Shown: positions 1-6,700 of the stretch, piece after piece | Layout: every line of letters starts with the position of its first letter | Numbering within the stretch: position 1 is the first letter of the stretch | Source: Methanomassiliicoccus sp. UBA345 | GTDB taxonomy: Archaea > Thermoplasmatota > Thermoplasmata > Methanomassiliicoccales > Methanomassiliicoccaceae | Assembly: GCA_002504525.1 (NCBI GenBank) | Contig: DATD01000012.1 | Span: 87,078-94,175, forward strand | Direction: 5' to 3' | DNA length: 7,098 bases | Made by a program: the position numbers and the translations under genes | Notes under the pieces: generated by a model | What the model was told of the DNA's origin: nothing | What the model saw: the letters and a program-made list of their open reading frames with translations, nothing else | The model's database searches: none

Positions 1-1
1 G

Positions 2-619
2 CTCATCGTCGACGCCAACGTAACTCTGGGCGGTTCCATCATACCGTTCTTCAGCAGCGACATCACCTGCACGCTCCTAGTCTCCAACCAGCTACGTACC
101 GCGCTGACCATCTCGAACGGAGTGGGCGGGCTTGACGTGACGGCCTCCGGCGTGGAGCTGACGGCGATGGATCTTTCGGTGGACACCGGCGGCCTCCGCG
201 CTACCATGGCCGACAACGTGACGCTGAACGGCCCGCTGAGCATGCACGCGACGACCGGCGGGGTCGACCTCACGTGGAACAACGTTGTGGTCGGGGACAA
301 CGCCTCGGTGGCGCTAGCGACCACCACCGGAGGGGTGCGCGCCACGGTGACGCAGACCGAGGGCCTGGGATCGAACGTCACCTTCACCGGGGAGGCCACC
401 ACCGGCGGCATCGACCTCACCATGAACCTGGAGGGGAACACCTCGGCCAGGGTGACGTCGACGGCCACGCTGGGGGGCATCTCGGTGCAGGATCGCACGG
501 GCTTCAACGGCACCGACGGGGACCTGAGGTCGGACAACTATACCAGCGATTCGAACCTCGAGACCAGGCTGAGCACCAACACCGGCGGGGTGAACCTGCG
601 CCTCAAATACATGGCGTGA
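2..619 (+). CDS. Glycine-rich beta-repeat protein, C-terminal part (5' end outside window)
   Basis: The frame is open from the left edge to a TGA at 617-619, so the true start lies upstream; the GTG at 122 is internal. The visible 205 residues are rich in Gly, Thr, Val and Asn and are built from degenerate repeats around a GG-hydrophobic turn (VGGL, DTGGL, TTGGV, TTGGV, TTGGI, TLGGI, NTGGV). Counting from the GTG at 122, the GG pairs fall at residues 2, 23, 46, 70, 95, 118 and 155, roughly every 21-25 residues except the last. Alternating polar and hydrophobic residues follow each turn, as expected for stacked beta strands. This resembles DUF4097-type or beta-helix surface proteins, but the match is by repeat style only and the family name is uncertain. 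The many Asn-x-Thr/Ser sites would suit an extracellular archaeal protein. Any membrane anchor or zinc ribbon would lie in the missing N-terminus. The function is unknown. Confidence 0.75.
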   Translation, partial: LIVDANVTLGGSIIPFFSSDITCTLLVSNQLRTALTISNGVGGLDVTASGVELTAMDLSVDTGGLRATMADNVTLNGPLSMHATTGGVDLTWNNVVVGDNASVALATTTGGVRATVTQTEGLGSNVTFTGEATTGGIDLTMNLEGNTSARVTSTATLGGISVQDRTGFNGTDGDLRSDNYTSDSNLETRLSTNTGGVNLRLKYMA

Positions 620-643
620 GGCCTCCCCGGCCGGAACATTTTT
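620..643 (+). terminator. Possible terminator after the beta-repeat gene
   Basis: Just after the TGA there is a short GGCC/GGCC inverted repeat (620-623 with 629-632) and then five T residues at 639-643. A T-run is the main archaeal termination signal, but five is short and the stem is weak. The rest of the gap to the next gene (644-677) holds no convincing TATA box, so the next gene could also be reached by read-through. Confidence 0.3.
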
Positions 644-677
644 CAATTCTGTAATCGTACATGTCCCGCGGCCGGGG

Positions 678-1832
678 GTGCCAGTTCTGTCATACGAGCG
701 TTTGCCCATCAGGAAGTTCGCTTCCCCTGAGGTGATCTTCGGTAGTGGCTCCATCGAGCTGGTGGGGCAGCATGCTTACAATCTCTCACGACGTCAAGTG
801 CTCGTCGTGAGCGACGCCGGAGTTCGGCAGGCAGGCTGGACCGAGAAAGTGATGGGATCTCTGGAGCAGAGCGGACTGCGCATCACCCTGTTCGATGACG
901 TGGCCGCGAATCCGAGGACCGATGATGTGATGCGGGGCGCCCGCCGCTACCTCGACGACGACTGCGATCTCATAGTGGCGGTGGGCGGCGGCAGCCCCAT
1001 GGACTGCGCCAAGGGCATCGGGATCGTCGCCACCGGCGGCCAGGACATTGTCAGCTTCGAGGGCGTCGACAAGGTGCGGGTGCCGGGACCGCCGCTGATA
1101 TGCGTTCCCACCACCGCCGGCTCCTCGGCCGACGTGTCGCCGGTCGCCATCATCACCGACCCCGAGAGGAGAAAGAAGATGGCCATCATCAGCCGGCTGC
1201 TGGTGCCGGACCTATCGCTGATCGATCCGACGACCACCGCCACCATGGATGACAGCCTGACGGTCGCTACCGGAATGGACACGCTGGCGCATGCGTTCGA
1301 ATCATACGTCTCCAACGCCTCGTCGCCGCTCACCGACCTGTTCGCCCTCGAAGCGGCCAAGCTGGTGGCCGAGAACCTGCCGGCGGCGCATCGGCGGCCC
1401 GAGGACGAGAAAGCGAGGGAGATGATGATGCTCGCGTCCCTGTACGCCGGCCTGGCGTTCTCCAACGCCAGCCTGGGAGTCCTTCACGCCATGGCCCACA
1501 GCGCCGGCGGCTTCTGCGATTCATCGCACGGAGAGACCGGCGGCGCCCTGCTGGAATGCGTGGTAGAGTTCAACTATCCCTGCGTCAGGGACAAGTACGA
1601 CATGCTCGAAAGGGCGATGTTCGGCGCCGCCGGGGGAAAGGGCTCCTTGATCGGCAAGATCGATGGCTTCCGCAAGGAGCTGGGCGCCGACCGCGGGCTG
1701 GAGAGCTGCGGCCTGGGGCGGGAGGACATCCCATACGTGAGCCGGAACGCCGCCGCGGACCCTTGTCTGGCCACGAACCCGCGTAAGGTAACGAGGGAGG
1801 ACATCGAGGTGCTGTATGAGCGGGCGCTGTGA
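678..1832 (+). CDS. Iron-containing alcohol dehydrogenase
   Basis: This 384-residue protein matches the group III (Fe-dependent) alcohol dehydrogenase family in length and motif order. These are cytoplasmic NAD(P)-dependent enzymes that interconvert alcohols and aldehydes or ketones. The N-terminal nucleotide-binding domain carries the GGGS motif (VGGGSPMDCAKG from residue 102) and PTTAGSSADVSP follows. The C-terminal helical domain shows the four metal ligands in GMDTLAHAFESY (D201, H205) and LHAMAHSAGGFCDSSHGE (H270, H284). The spacings of 4, 65 and 14 nearly match E. coli FucO (D196, H200, H263, H277), so the metal site looks intact. The start is a GTG at 678, because no ATG exists in frame upstream near the family N-terminus; its ribosome binding site is weak and TTG at 702 is an alternative. 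The last 17 nt overlap the following histidine kinase gene. The substrate cannot be read from sequence; butanol, lactaldehyde or other small carbonyls are possible. Confidence 0.93.
   Translation: MPVLSYERLPIRKFASPEVIFGSGSIELVGQHAYNLSRRQVLVVSDAGVRQAGWTEKVMGSLEQSGLRITLFDDVAANPRTDDVMRGARRYLDDDCDLIVAVGGGSPMDCAKGIGIVATGGQDIVSFEGVDKVRVPGPPLICVPTTAGSSADVSPVAIITDPERRKKMAIISRLLVPDLSLIDPTTTATMDDSLTVATGMDTLAHAFESYVSNASSPLTDLFALEAAKLVAENLPAAHRRPEDEKAREMMMLASLYAGLAFSNASLGVLHAMAHSAGGFCDSSHGETGGALLECVVEFNYPCVRDKYDMLERAMFGAAGGKGSLIGKIDGFRKELGADRGLESCGLGREDIPYVSRNAAADPCLATNPRKVTREDIEVLYERAL
1806..1811 (+). promoter_or_regulatory. Shine-Dalgarno for the histidine kinase, inside the ADH gene
   Basis: GAGGTG, complementary to the archaeal 16S rRNA 3' end (CACCUC), lies 4 nt before the ATG at 1816 and within the last codons of the dehydrogenase. 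It supports the 1816 start over the next in-frame ATG at 1846, and implies that kinase translation is coupled to ADH translation. The site also encodes Glu-Val, so chance cannot be excluded. Confidence 0.55.
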
Positions 1833-3447
1833 ACCCGACGAGCGGATGGACGATATCCGGGAGAGGATAATCGGCCTTGGAGCAAGCGGGCAGCGGAAGA
1901 GCTACTATCCGCAGCTTCAGGAGCGCATCGACGAGCTGGAGCGCGCCAATCAAGCCCTGGCCCAGAGCGAAGAGAAGTACCGGACCCTGGTCGAGAACGT
2001 GGACGTGGGCATATTCCGCACCGCTGCCAGGGGGGCGGTCATCGTCCAAGCGAACCCCGCCCTGGCCAGGATGCTCGGCTACGACAGCGCCAAGGAGCTG
2101 ATGAGAGTGAGCGCCTTCGACCTGTACCATGACGTCCGGGACCGGCCGGTCCTGCTCGCCCGGCTGTCAAGGCATGAGGAGGTCAAGTACCAGAAGGTGA
2201 AGGTCAGGCGCAGGGACGGCACCTACATCCCCGCCTCTCTCACGCTGACGGCCGTCCGGAACGCTCGGGGAACGATCGAGTGGATCGACGGGGTGCTGGT
2301 CGACATGACCGAGCAGGAAGTGGCGCAGAGGCGCACCGAAGGGGACCGCGCCCGCCTCCAGGCCATATTCGACACTTTGCCAGTCGGCATCATAATCATC
2401 GATTCTACCAGCCGTTCGGTGGACGCGAACGAGCGCTGGCTTCAGATCTGGGGGGAGGAGGCGGCACCGAAAGAGGCAGACCGGATGGACCGATACGTCG
2501 GATGGCACCCTGGATCGACGGACCGGCTCAAGGGAGAGGAATGGCCCATCGCCCGCGCCTTGAGGGGCGAGAGCATCATCAACGAGGAGATCGACATGAA
2601 GCGGTCCGACGGCGCGCAGGGCACCCTGCTGGCATCTGCCGTCCCCATCCTCGACCGCGGCGGGGAGATCATCGGAGCGGTGAGCACCATCATCGACATC
2701 ACCGCCCGCAGAAGGCTGGAGCGCGACCTGGACGAAGCAAGGTCCCGGGCGGAGCTGTACGTCGACCTGCTGACGCACGACATCAGCAACTACAACACCG
2801 CGGCCATGGGATACCTGCAGCTGGCAGAGGAGAGGTTCCAGCTCAATGACAAGGACCGGCGCCTCATCACCAAGCCGCTTGCCGAGCTAAGGAACAGCAC
2901 CGAGCTGGTGGCCAACATCTGGGACCTGCAGCTCGTGGAGTCGGGAAGAGAGAAGACCAGTCCAGTGAACGTGAGAAGGATGCTCGGGCAGGTGATCGAG
3001 GACCACAGCTCGGTGCCCGGGAGGGAAGTGAACATACGGCAGCGGGGCGACTGCGACTGCCGGGTGATGGCGTCCGAGCTGCTCAGCGTGGTCTTCTCCA
3101 ACATCATCAGCAATGCGATCAACCACTCCGCTGGGGCGGTCAACATCGAGGTGGCGATGAGCGCCGACGTCCGCGGCGGGGCCGACATGGTCAGAGTGGA
3201 CATCGCCGACGACGGCCCGGGCATCCCGGACGAGCGTAAGGAGGCCATCTTCGACCGCTCCCTCATGGGACTGGCGAAACCGGTCAGACGCGGTCTCGGT
3301 CTTTATCTCGTCAAGCGGCTGGTGGAGAACTACGGCGGGGAGGTTTGGGTGGAGGACCGCATTCCCGGCGATCACACCGAGGGGGCGAGGTTCGTGGTCG
3401 AGCTGCCGCTGTACTCCGAGGGCATGGGGAACGAACGCTCCGAGTGA
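1816..3447 (+). CDS. Soluble PAS-PAS sensor histidine kinase
   Basis: This is a 543-residue kinase with no membrane segment or signal peptide, so it is cytoplasmic. Residues 12-50 hold the IIGLG...RKSYYPQLQERIDELER leader typical of methanogen PAS kinases, including a short coiled coil. PAS domain 1 spans about 52-165 (SEEKYRTLVENVDVGIF to DGVLVDMTEQE) and PAS domain 2 about 178-296 (ARLQAIFDTLPVGIIIID to VSTIIDIT). The dimerisation and phosphoacceptor segment has LLTHDISNYN with the candidate phospho-histidine H321. The ATPase domain follows with the N box (SNIISNAINHS, about 428-438), G1 (DDGPGIP, about 465-471) and G2 (GLGLYL, 493-498), all intact. The signal sensed is unknown, and no haem- or flavin-binding residue is obvious. 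It overlaps the iron ADH by 17 nt, so the two are probably co-regulated. No response regulator lies in the window, which is common for archaeal kinases of this type. ATG 1846 is an alternative start. Confidence 0.92.
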   Translation: MSGRCEPDERMDDIRERIIGLGASGQRKSYYPQLQERIDELERANQALAQSEEKYRTLVENVDVGIFRTAARGAVIVQANPALARMLGYDSAKELMRVSAFDLYHDVRDRPVLLARLSRHEEVKYQKVKVRRRDGTYIPASLTLTAVRNARGTIEWIDGVLVDMTEQEVAQRRTEGDRARLQAIFDTLPVGIIIIDSTSRSVDANERWLQIWGEEAAPKEADRMDRYVGWHPGSTDRLKGEEWPIARALRGESIINEEIDMKRSDGAQGTLLASAVPILDRGGEIIGAVSTIIDITARRRLERDLDEARSRAELYVDLLTHDISNYNTAAMGYLQLAEERFQLNDKDRRLITKPLAELRNSTELVANIWDLQLVESGREKTSPVNVRRMLGQVIEDHSSVPGREVNIRQRGDCDCRVMASELLSVVFSNIISNAINHSAGAVNIEVAMSADVRGGADMVRVDIADDGPGIPDERKEAIFDRSLMGLAKPVRRGLGLYLVKRLVENYGGEVWVEDRIPGDHTEGARFVVELPLYSEGMGNERSE

Positions 3448-3460
3448 TCGCAGCAGGCCC

Positions 3461-3539
3461 ATGGTCGATAATTCGCTGGAGGCGACGACCGTGCGCTGAA
3501 CGGCCATGACGGTTGCTTGAGCGCCGTCATGACGACCAT
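3461..3539. other. Inverted repeats between convergent genes
   Basis: The 131-nt gap between the kinase stop and the convergent gene's stop contains a perfect 8-bp stem, CATGACGG (3505-3512) with CCGTCATG (3524-3531), around an 11-nt loop. An outer 7-bp pair, ATGGTCG (3461-3467) with CGACCAT (3533-3539), could enclose it. There is no T-run on either strand, so it is not a standard archaeal terminator. It may be a bidirectional 3'-end structure or simply a chance fold in GC-rich DNA. No gene is seen in this gap. Confidence 0.4.
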
Positions 3540-3578
3540 CGGCCAAGGGCAACGATGCCCGTCCGGCAGGATGTCCTC

Positions 3579-4526
3579 TCACTCCACTTGGACGACATAG
3601 GCGGAATCGTACTCCTCCGGCGCCCGGCCCAGTTCCCAGTCGTCGACAGCGGTCGTCTCGCAATAGAAGTATTTGCTGCCGCCCATGCTGTAATAGGTGC
3701 CGCTAGCGCCGGGGCACGCCACCCCCACGGCCATGTGGTCGTCGAACAGAAGGATGACGGCGTCGTAGCCCATGGCCTCGATGACGGAGGCGAACAGAAA
3801 GCTCTTGTCCTCGCAGTCGCCGGCTCGTTCGTATAGAGTCTCGACCGGATAGCGCCAGTACTCGTCATGGCCGGCAGTGGCCTCATCGGAGGCATACTCG
3901 ATGCTCTGGACGAACGCAAGGGCCAGATTGATCGTCTCCTCGTTGGTGAGCCTGCGCTCCCGGGCCATGTCGCTGATGGTCGATGAGATGTCGACGATGA
4001 CCGCGTCACAGGACGTAACGAACGTCTGGCAGATGCCGACCGCCTCATCGTCGGAGAACGGTCCTCTGTCCACATCATCCTGGCGATATGCGGAGTAAAC
4101 GTCGTTGCCGATGTTCACCAAGAGGGTGTAGGCGTGGCGATCGTATGTCCAATAGTATTCGACGCTGCCGTTCCCCATCTCGAGGTCCCCATCGACTTCC
4201 GGCTCGCCGGTCAGCCCCAGGAACGCGGCGATGGCGCCCGCGTTAAAGATGAAAAGACCGCAGATCACTATCACCGAAAGGATCATTGCCAGGCCCAGAG
4301 GGCCTCCGTTCCTCCTGGCGGCCGGTCCGGCGGGACGGTGCGTTGGAGCACCGTATGCGCCTCTTCCCTGATAGGTCGGGCCGTTGGGCAGGGGACCAGA
4401 GGCATAAGGGTCGGGCCATGCTCCGTACCCATGGCGGGGCGTGCCACACTGGGGGCAGAACCGTTCCTGGCCACCCAGCTCCCTGCCGCAGCCAGAACAG
4501 TAGCGGCTTATCTCGCCAGGCAACAT
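3579..4526 (-). CDS. Zinc-ribbon, membrane-anchored transglutaminase-like protein
   Basis: This 315-residue protein begins with a zinc ribbon (C10-x2-C13 and C24-x2-C27). A Gly/Pro/Tyr-rich linker follows (about 30-70), then an RR pair and one hydrophobic segment (about 77-103). The C-terminal domain, from about residue 115, is expected outside the membrane by the positive-inside rule. It resembles archaeal transglutaminase-like (cysteine protease fold) domains: YERAGDCEDKSFLFASVIEAMGYDAV gives the candidate nucleophile C238, DDHMAVGV gives H264, and YFYCETT gives E290 as a possible third residue. Such domains can be proteases, amidases or cross-linking enzymes, and the activity here is unknown. 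The ATG at 4526 starts right before the zinc ribbon and is placed 24 nt after a TATA-like box, implying a leaderless or nearly leaderless mRNA. The gene is monocistronic as far as visible, converging on the kinase gene, and ends with TGA. Confidence 0.88.
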   Translation of the reverse strand: MLPGEISRYCSGCGRELGGQERFCPQCGTPRHGYGAWPDPYASGPLPNGPTYQGRGAYGAPTHRPAGPAARRNGGPLGLAMILSVIVICGLFIFNAGAIAAFLGLTGEPEVDGDLEMGNGSVEYYWTYDRHAYTLLVNIGNDVYSAYRQDDVDRGPFSDDEAVGICQTFVTSCDAVIVDISSTISDMARERRLTNEETINLALAFVQSIEYASDEATAGHDEYWRYPVETLYERAGDCEDKSFLFASVIEAMGYDAVILLFDDHMAVGVACPGASGTYYSMGGSKYFYCETTAVDDWELGRAPEEYDSAYVVQVE

Positions 4527-4550
4527 CCGCCGGATGAATGGTGACTATCG

Positions 4551-4560
4551 GATTTAAATC
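4551..4560 (-). promoter_or_regulatory. TATA-like box for the zinc-ribbon/transglutaminase gene
   Basis: The AT-rich GATTTAAATC stands out in GC-rich surroundings and resembles the archaeal TATA box. Its centre is about 29 nt upstream of the ATG at 4526. Since archaeal TATA boxes sit about 26-27 nt before the transcription start, the predicted RNA begins only a few nucleotides before the ATG. The element is a perfect palindrome, but no + strand gene follows it, so only the minus orientation is assigned. Confidence 0.5.
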
Positions 4561-4646
4561 GTCGTGTTCGTTAAAAAGAGCATGCTCGATAGGAGCTGCG
4601 CGCTCGATGCCACTGCCATCAAAGACCGTTTCGCCCACCAACCGCC

Positions 4647-4656
4647 CTGACGTCAG
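4647..4656. repeat. 10-bp perfect palindrome CTGACGTCAG
   Basis: A perfect 10-bp palindrome lies in the gap between the MtaA-like remnant and the zinc-ribbon gene, about 90 nt upstream of the TATA-like box. It could be a regulator site, but its single occurrence and short length make chance likely. The rest of the gap 4527-4719 shows no RNA gene or coding region. Confidence 0.2.
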
Positions 4657-4677
4657 CAGGGATGAACAGCCATTAAG

Positions 4678-4684
4678 AAAAAAA
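4678..4684 (-). terminator. T7 terminator of the right-hand minus-strand gene group
   Basis: Seven A residues on the given strand read as a T7 run on the minus strand, flanked by further pyrimidines (CTTCC before, CTTAATG after). It lies about 36 nt past the TGA of the MtaA-like gene. A T-run without a required hairpin is the usual archaeal terminator, so transcription of the YkgJ/GCS2/MtaA-like genes probably ends here, ahead of the next gene's own promoter. Confidence 0.55.
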
Positions 4685-5226
4685 GGAAGTGGTTTGCAGG
4701 GATATGGCGAACTACCGATTCATCGCCTGAAGGCCTTCGTCGTTTCGCACATCGCCCTCAGGTTCGCGGTCGGCGTCTCCGGGGGCAGCGCGCATCCAGG
4801 ATGGATGACCTGGAAGCCGGCGTCGATGCATCGCAGGGTGTCCTTCCTCACCTGCTCTGGCGTCCCCATCATCAGCGGCTCGACCGGCCCGACGTTTCCG
4901 ATGAGGGCGACCTTGCCTTTGACCTGCTCTACCGCCACATAGGGATTGACCTTCTGCTCGATGGCAAGGGCCTTCGCCCCGGACCTCGCCATCAGCGGCA
5001 GGTGGTCGGTCGTGTCGCCGCAGATGTGCAGGGCGGCACTGGTGTTGGCCGAGTGTATCGCCCTGATCTCGGTCTGCAGGTACGGAAGGGAGTATTCCTC
5101 GAACATCTCCGGAGAGATGAGATCGCCGGAGGCCGAGGGCTCGCCAGGCATGATGAGGTCAGCATCGTCGATGAACCCTGCTGCCAGCTCTGCCCTGTAC
5201 GCCTCGGCATCGTACTCGGAGACGAA

Positions 5227-5229
5227 CTA
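5227..5229 (-). other. In-frame amber (TAG) codon in the MtaA-like gene
   Basis: The TAG sits between VKKLL and FVSEYDAEAY in one uninterrupted reading frame, inside a helix region where relatives have ordinary residues (family members commonly read like LLEVATEA here, from memory). One base change from GAG, AAG or CAG would produce it. It is not near the zinc ligands. In a pyrrolysine-using archaeon it could be decoded as Pyl, but no pyl gene or amber tRNA is in the window. Confidence 0.8.
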
Positions 5230-5484
5230 CAGGAGCTTCTTCACCTCGTCGGGATCCATGGCGATGGACAGCATGAGCTGCTCCGTCCCGATGATGTGCC
5301 CGGCGTTGGTGAGCGGCCCCCAGCTGGTCACGGTAGGTACCGGCGTGTCCTTCCCGGCCAGCGCCCTCGCCTTCTTGAACGCTTCCACCGACCTTACCAC
5401 GGCTGGGTGCTTGGTGTACTTGTCCATGTCCGGCATCTGGTAGTCATCACCCAGATCGTACAGCGGCTTCCGGAGGCAAGGGAT

Positions 5485-5487
5485 CCC
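5485..5487 (-). other. One-base frameshift site in the MtaA-like gene
   Basis: Family similarity switches frame here. On the minus strand the bases read GAC GGG AAG GGA TCC; adding one G to the GGG run gives GAC GGG AAG GGG ATC CCT TGC (D G K G I P C), joining DVNYQDGKG to IPCLRKPLYD. A lost G in a short homopolymer could be a real mutation or a sequencing or assembly error. Confidence 0.65.
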
Positions 5488-5590
5488 TTCCCGTCCTGAT
5501 AGTTCACGTCGGCGCCTAGGGCCTCCAGGTGCGCCCACACCAAGAACAGGTTCATGTCCTCGAGCTCGCACATGTCGTGCTCGACCTTGG

Positions 5591-6700
5591 CTAGGCGGGC
5601 CAGCGCGGCCGGTTATCTTTCAGGCAGGAGGCCAGGCCCTTGAACACCGCGTGGGGGTTGGCGCCGTCCTTGATGTCCCGGACAATGACCTCGGCCAGAC
5701 TGCCCTCCTCGATGCGCCTCCTGACCAGCGGCAGGTACGAGCGCTCCTCGGCGGTGGCGGCGTTGAAGGCAGAGTCGTACAAACGAAGCAGCTCCGGCCG
5801 GCACGAGGCGGTGCCGTTCCGAATGGCGGCCTCGTTCATGTCCAGCAGCATGTCGCGATCGCTCTCCAGCTCGACGTCCGCCCGCAGCAAGGAGAGCACG
5901 AACGCCGTCACGGCCATGTCGGAGCGCAGGCATTCCTGCTCGTCGCACGCCTTCAGCTCGAGGCATTCGCGGTGATATCGCAGCACCACGCCGCGGGAGT
6001 CGATCCATTCATGGCACAGCTCATCGCCGCCGATCTTTCGCAGCTCGCCGTATATCGACTCGATGATGTCGTCATGCTGCTTCCTGCTCTCCAGCCGCTC
6101 CGGGACGATGTTGTTGCAGATGAGCGGCACGCGCTTCTGGTTGTCCCGGTAGTACAGCAGGCGGTTGTCCATGACGCCGGTCAGGCGGCCTTCGACCATT
6201 GGCGATGATGCGGTGACCGCCACGAGGAAGGGGATCAGCGACCGCAGGCGGTCGAACATCGCCACCATGTGCGCTTCGTTGTCGTAGTGCACGTTGACCT
6301 GCAGCGCCTGGATGTTCAGCCAGCCATGCTGCCTCAGGTCGAACAGACGGTCGTAGACGTCGTAGATCTCGATGTCCTCGTGGTCCCACCAGGCGGTCCG
6401 GTCGAGCGTCAGGAACGGGTGCATGCCCAGCCCCATCATCACGTAGCGTCCTCCGGTGGCGCGATGGAATCCCGTCAAGCCGTCGAACAGCATCCATTCC
6501 ATCTCCGCCAGCGAAGTGTGCGGCGTGGACGGCACGAGCTCGATGACATGCTTCTGCAGCTCCTTGCTGACGTTGATGCCGCCGAACGTGAACTCGTTCA
6601 CGATGGAGCCGTGGATGCTCTCGATCACGCGGTCGGCGATCGGCAGAGGAGCGAGCTGGGCGTCGTTCAGGGAGTACTCGTGCTCAGTTCCTACGGTCAG
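5591..6700 (-). CDS. GCS2-family glutamate-cysteine / carboxylate-amine ligase, probable CTG start
   Basis: GCS2 enzymes couple glutamate to cysteine or another amine with ATP. Motifs, numbering from the CTG at 6700, are GTEHEYSLND (4-13), KELQKHVIEL (46-55), QVNVHYDN (134-141), SSPMVEGRLTG (165-175) with MDNRLLYYRDNQ (177-188), EWIDSRG (231-237) and ECLELKACDEQE (245-256). The usual start-codon choice, GTG 6628, would drop the GTEHEY segment, yet there is no ATG, GTG or TTG between it and an upstream TGA. CTG at 6698-6700 has GAGGTG 7 nt before it and gives 369 residues, close to E. coli YbdK (372). Alternatives are a sequencing error or frameshift from the upstream gene. It overlaps the YkgJ-like gene by 17 nt, so the two are likely co-translated. 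It ends in TAG (5591-5593), the only TAG stop here; read-through would add 12 residues to a TGA at 5552-5554. The real substrate is unknown. Confidence 0.85.
   Translation of the reverse strand: MTVGTEHEYSLNDAQLAPLPIADRVIESIHGSIVNEFTFGGINVSKELQKHVIELVPSTPHTSLAEMEWMLFDGLTGFHRATGGRYVMMGLGMHPFLTLDRTAWWDHEDIEIYDVYDRLFDLRQHGWLNIQALQVNVHYDNEAHMVAMFDRLRSLIPFLVAVTASSPMVEGRLTGVMDNRLLYYRDNQKRVPLICNNIVPERLESRKQHDDIIESIYGELRKIGGDELCHEWIDSRGVVLRYHRECLELKACDEQECLRSDMAVTAFVLSLLRADVELESDRDMLLDMNEAAIRNGTASCRPELLRLYDSAFNAATAEERSYLPLVRRRIEEGSLAEVIVRDIKDGANPHAVFKGLASCLKDNRPRWPA

Larger units (their letters stand above)
4720..5612 (-). pseudogene. Interrupted MtaA/UroD-family methylcobamide:CoM methyltransferase-like gene
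   Basis: Three pieces of one UroD-fold methyltransferase lie in order on the minus strand. The first (5612 to about 5487) reads ARLAKVEHDMCELED...EALGADVNYQDGKG. A -1 shift then continues as IPCLRKPLYDLGDDYQMPDM to KKLL. An in-frame TAG (5227-5229) is followed by 168 more residues, FVSEYDAEAY to KAFRR, then TGA. The later part carries PSASGDLISPEMFEEY, the zinc ligands H-x-C in LHICGDTTDH (codons at 5026-5028 and 5020-5022) and C in HPGCAL (4792-4794), as in MtaA/MtbA, which move methyl groups from a corrinoid protein to coenzyme M. The N-terminal 40-60 residues of the family are missing: a TAA at 5613-5615 closes the frame inside the GCS2 gene. The first ATG is 5573, which would give about 284 residues if shift and stop were bypassed; the family usually has about 340. 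Loss of the 5' end plus two lesions favours a pseudogene, with pyrrolysine read-through an alternative. Confidence 0.7.

Noticed and set aside
947..1465. Long open frame antisense to the iron alcohol dehydrogenase
   Set aside because: It is a low-complexity Ser/Arg/Ala-rich translation opposite a gene with intact family motifs; such antisense frames are common in GC-rich DNA.
2887..3663. 258-residue minus-strand frame antisense to the kinase 3' end and across the convergent gap
   Set aside because: It overlaps the ATPase domain of a clear kinase and the end of the zinc-ribbon gene, shows no family motif, and has a composition typical of a shadow frame.
4243..4641. Minus-strand 132-residue frame that starts in the 4527-4719 gap
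   Set aside because: Most of it lies under the zinc-ribbon gene in another frame, it has no recognisable motif, and it runs across the TATA-like box.
4527..4719. Possible tRNA, small RNA or riboswitch in the gap
   Set aside because: I could not form a cloverleaf or any known RNA motif; only a 10-bp palindrome, a T-run and a TATA-like box are supported.
4538..5499. Plus-strand frames opposite the MtaA-like gene
   Set aside because: The minus strand here carries clear methyltransferase motifs, and the plus frames show none.
5591..5593. TAG at the end of the GCS2 gene as a pyrrolysine codon
   Set aside because: Read-through would add only 12 residues of no family character, and the 369-residue product already has normal family length, so it is best read as a real stop.
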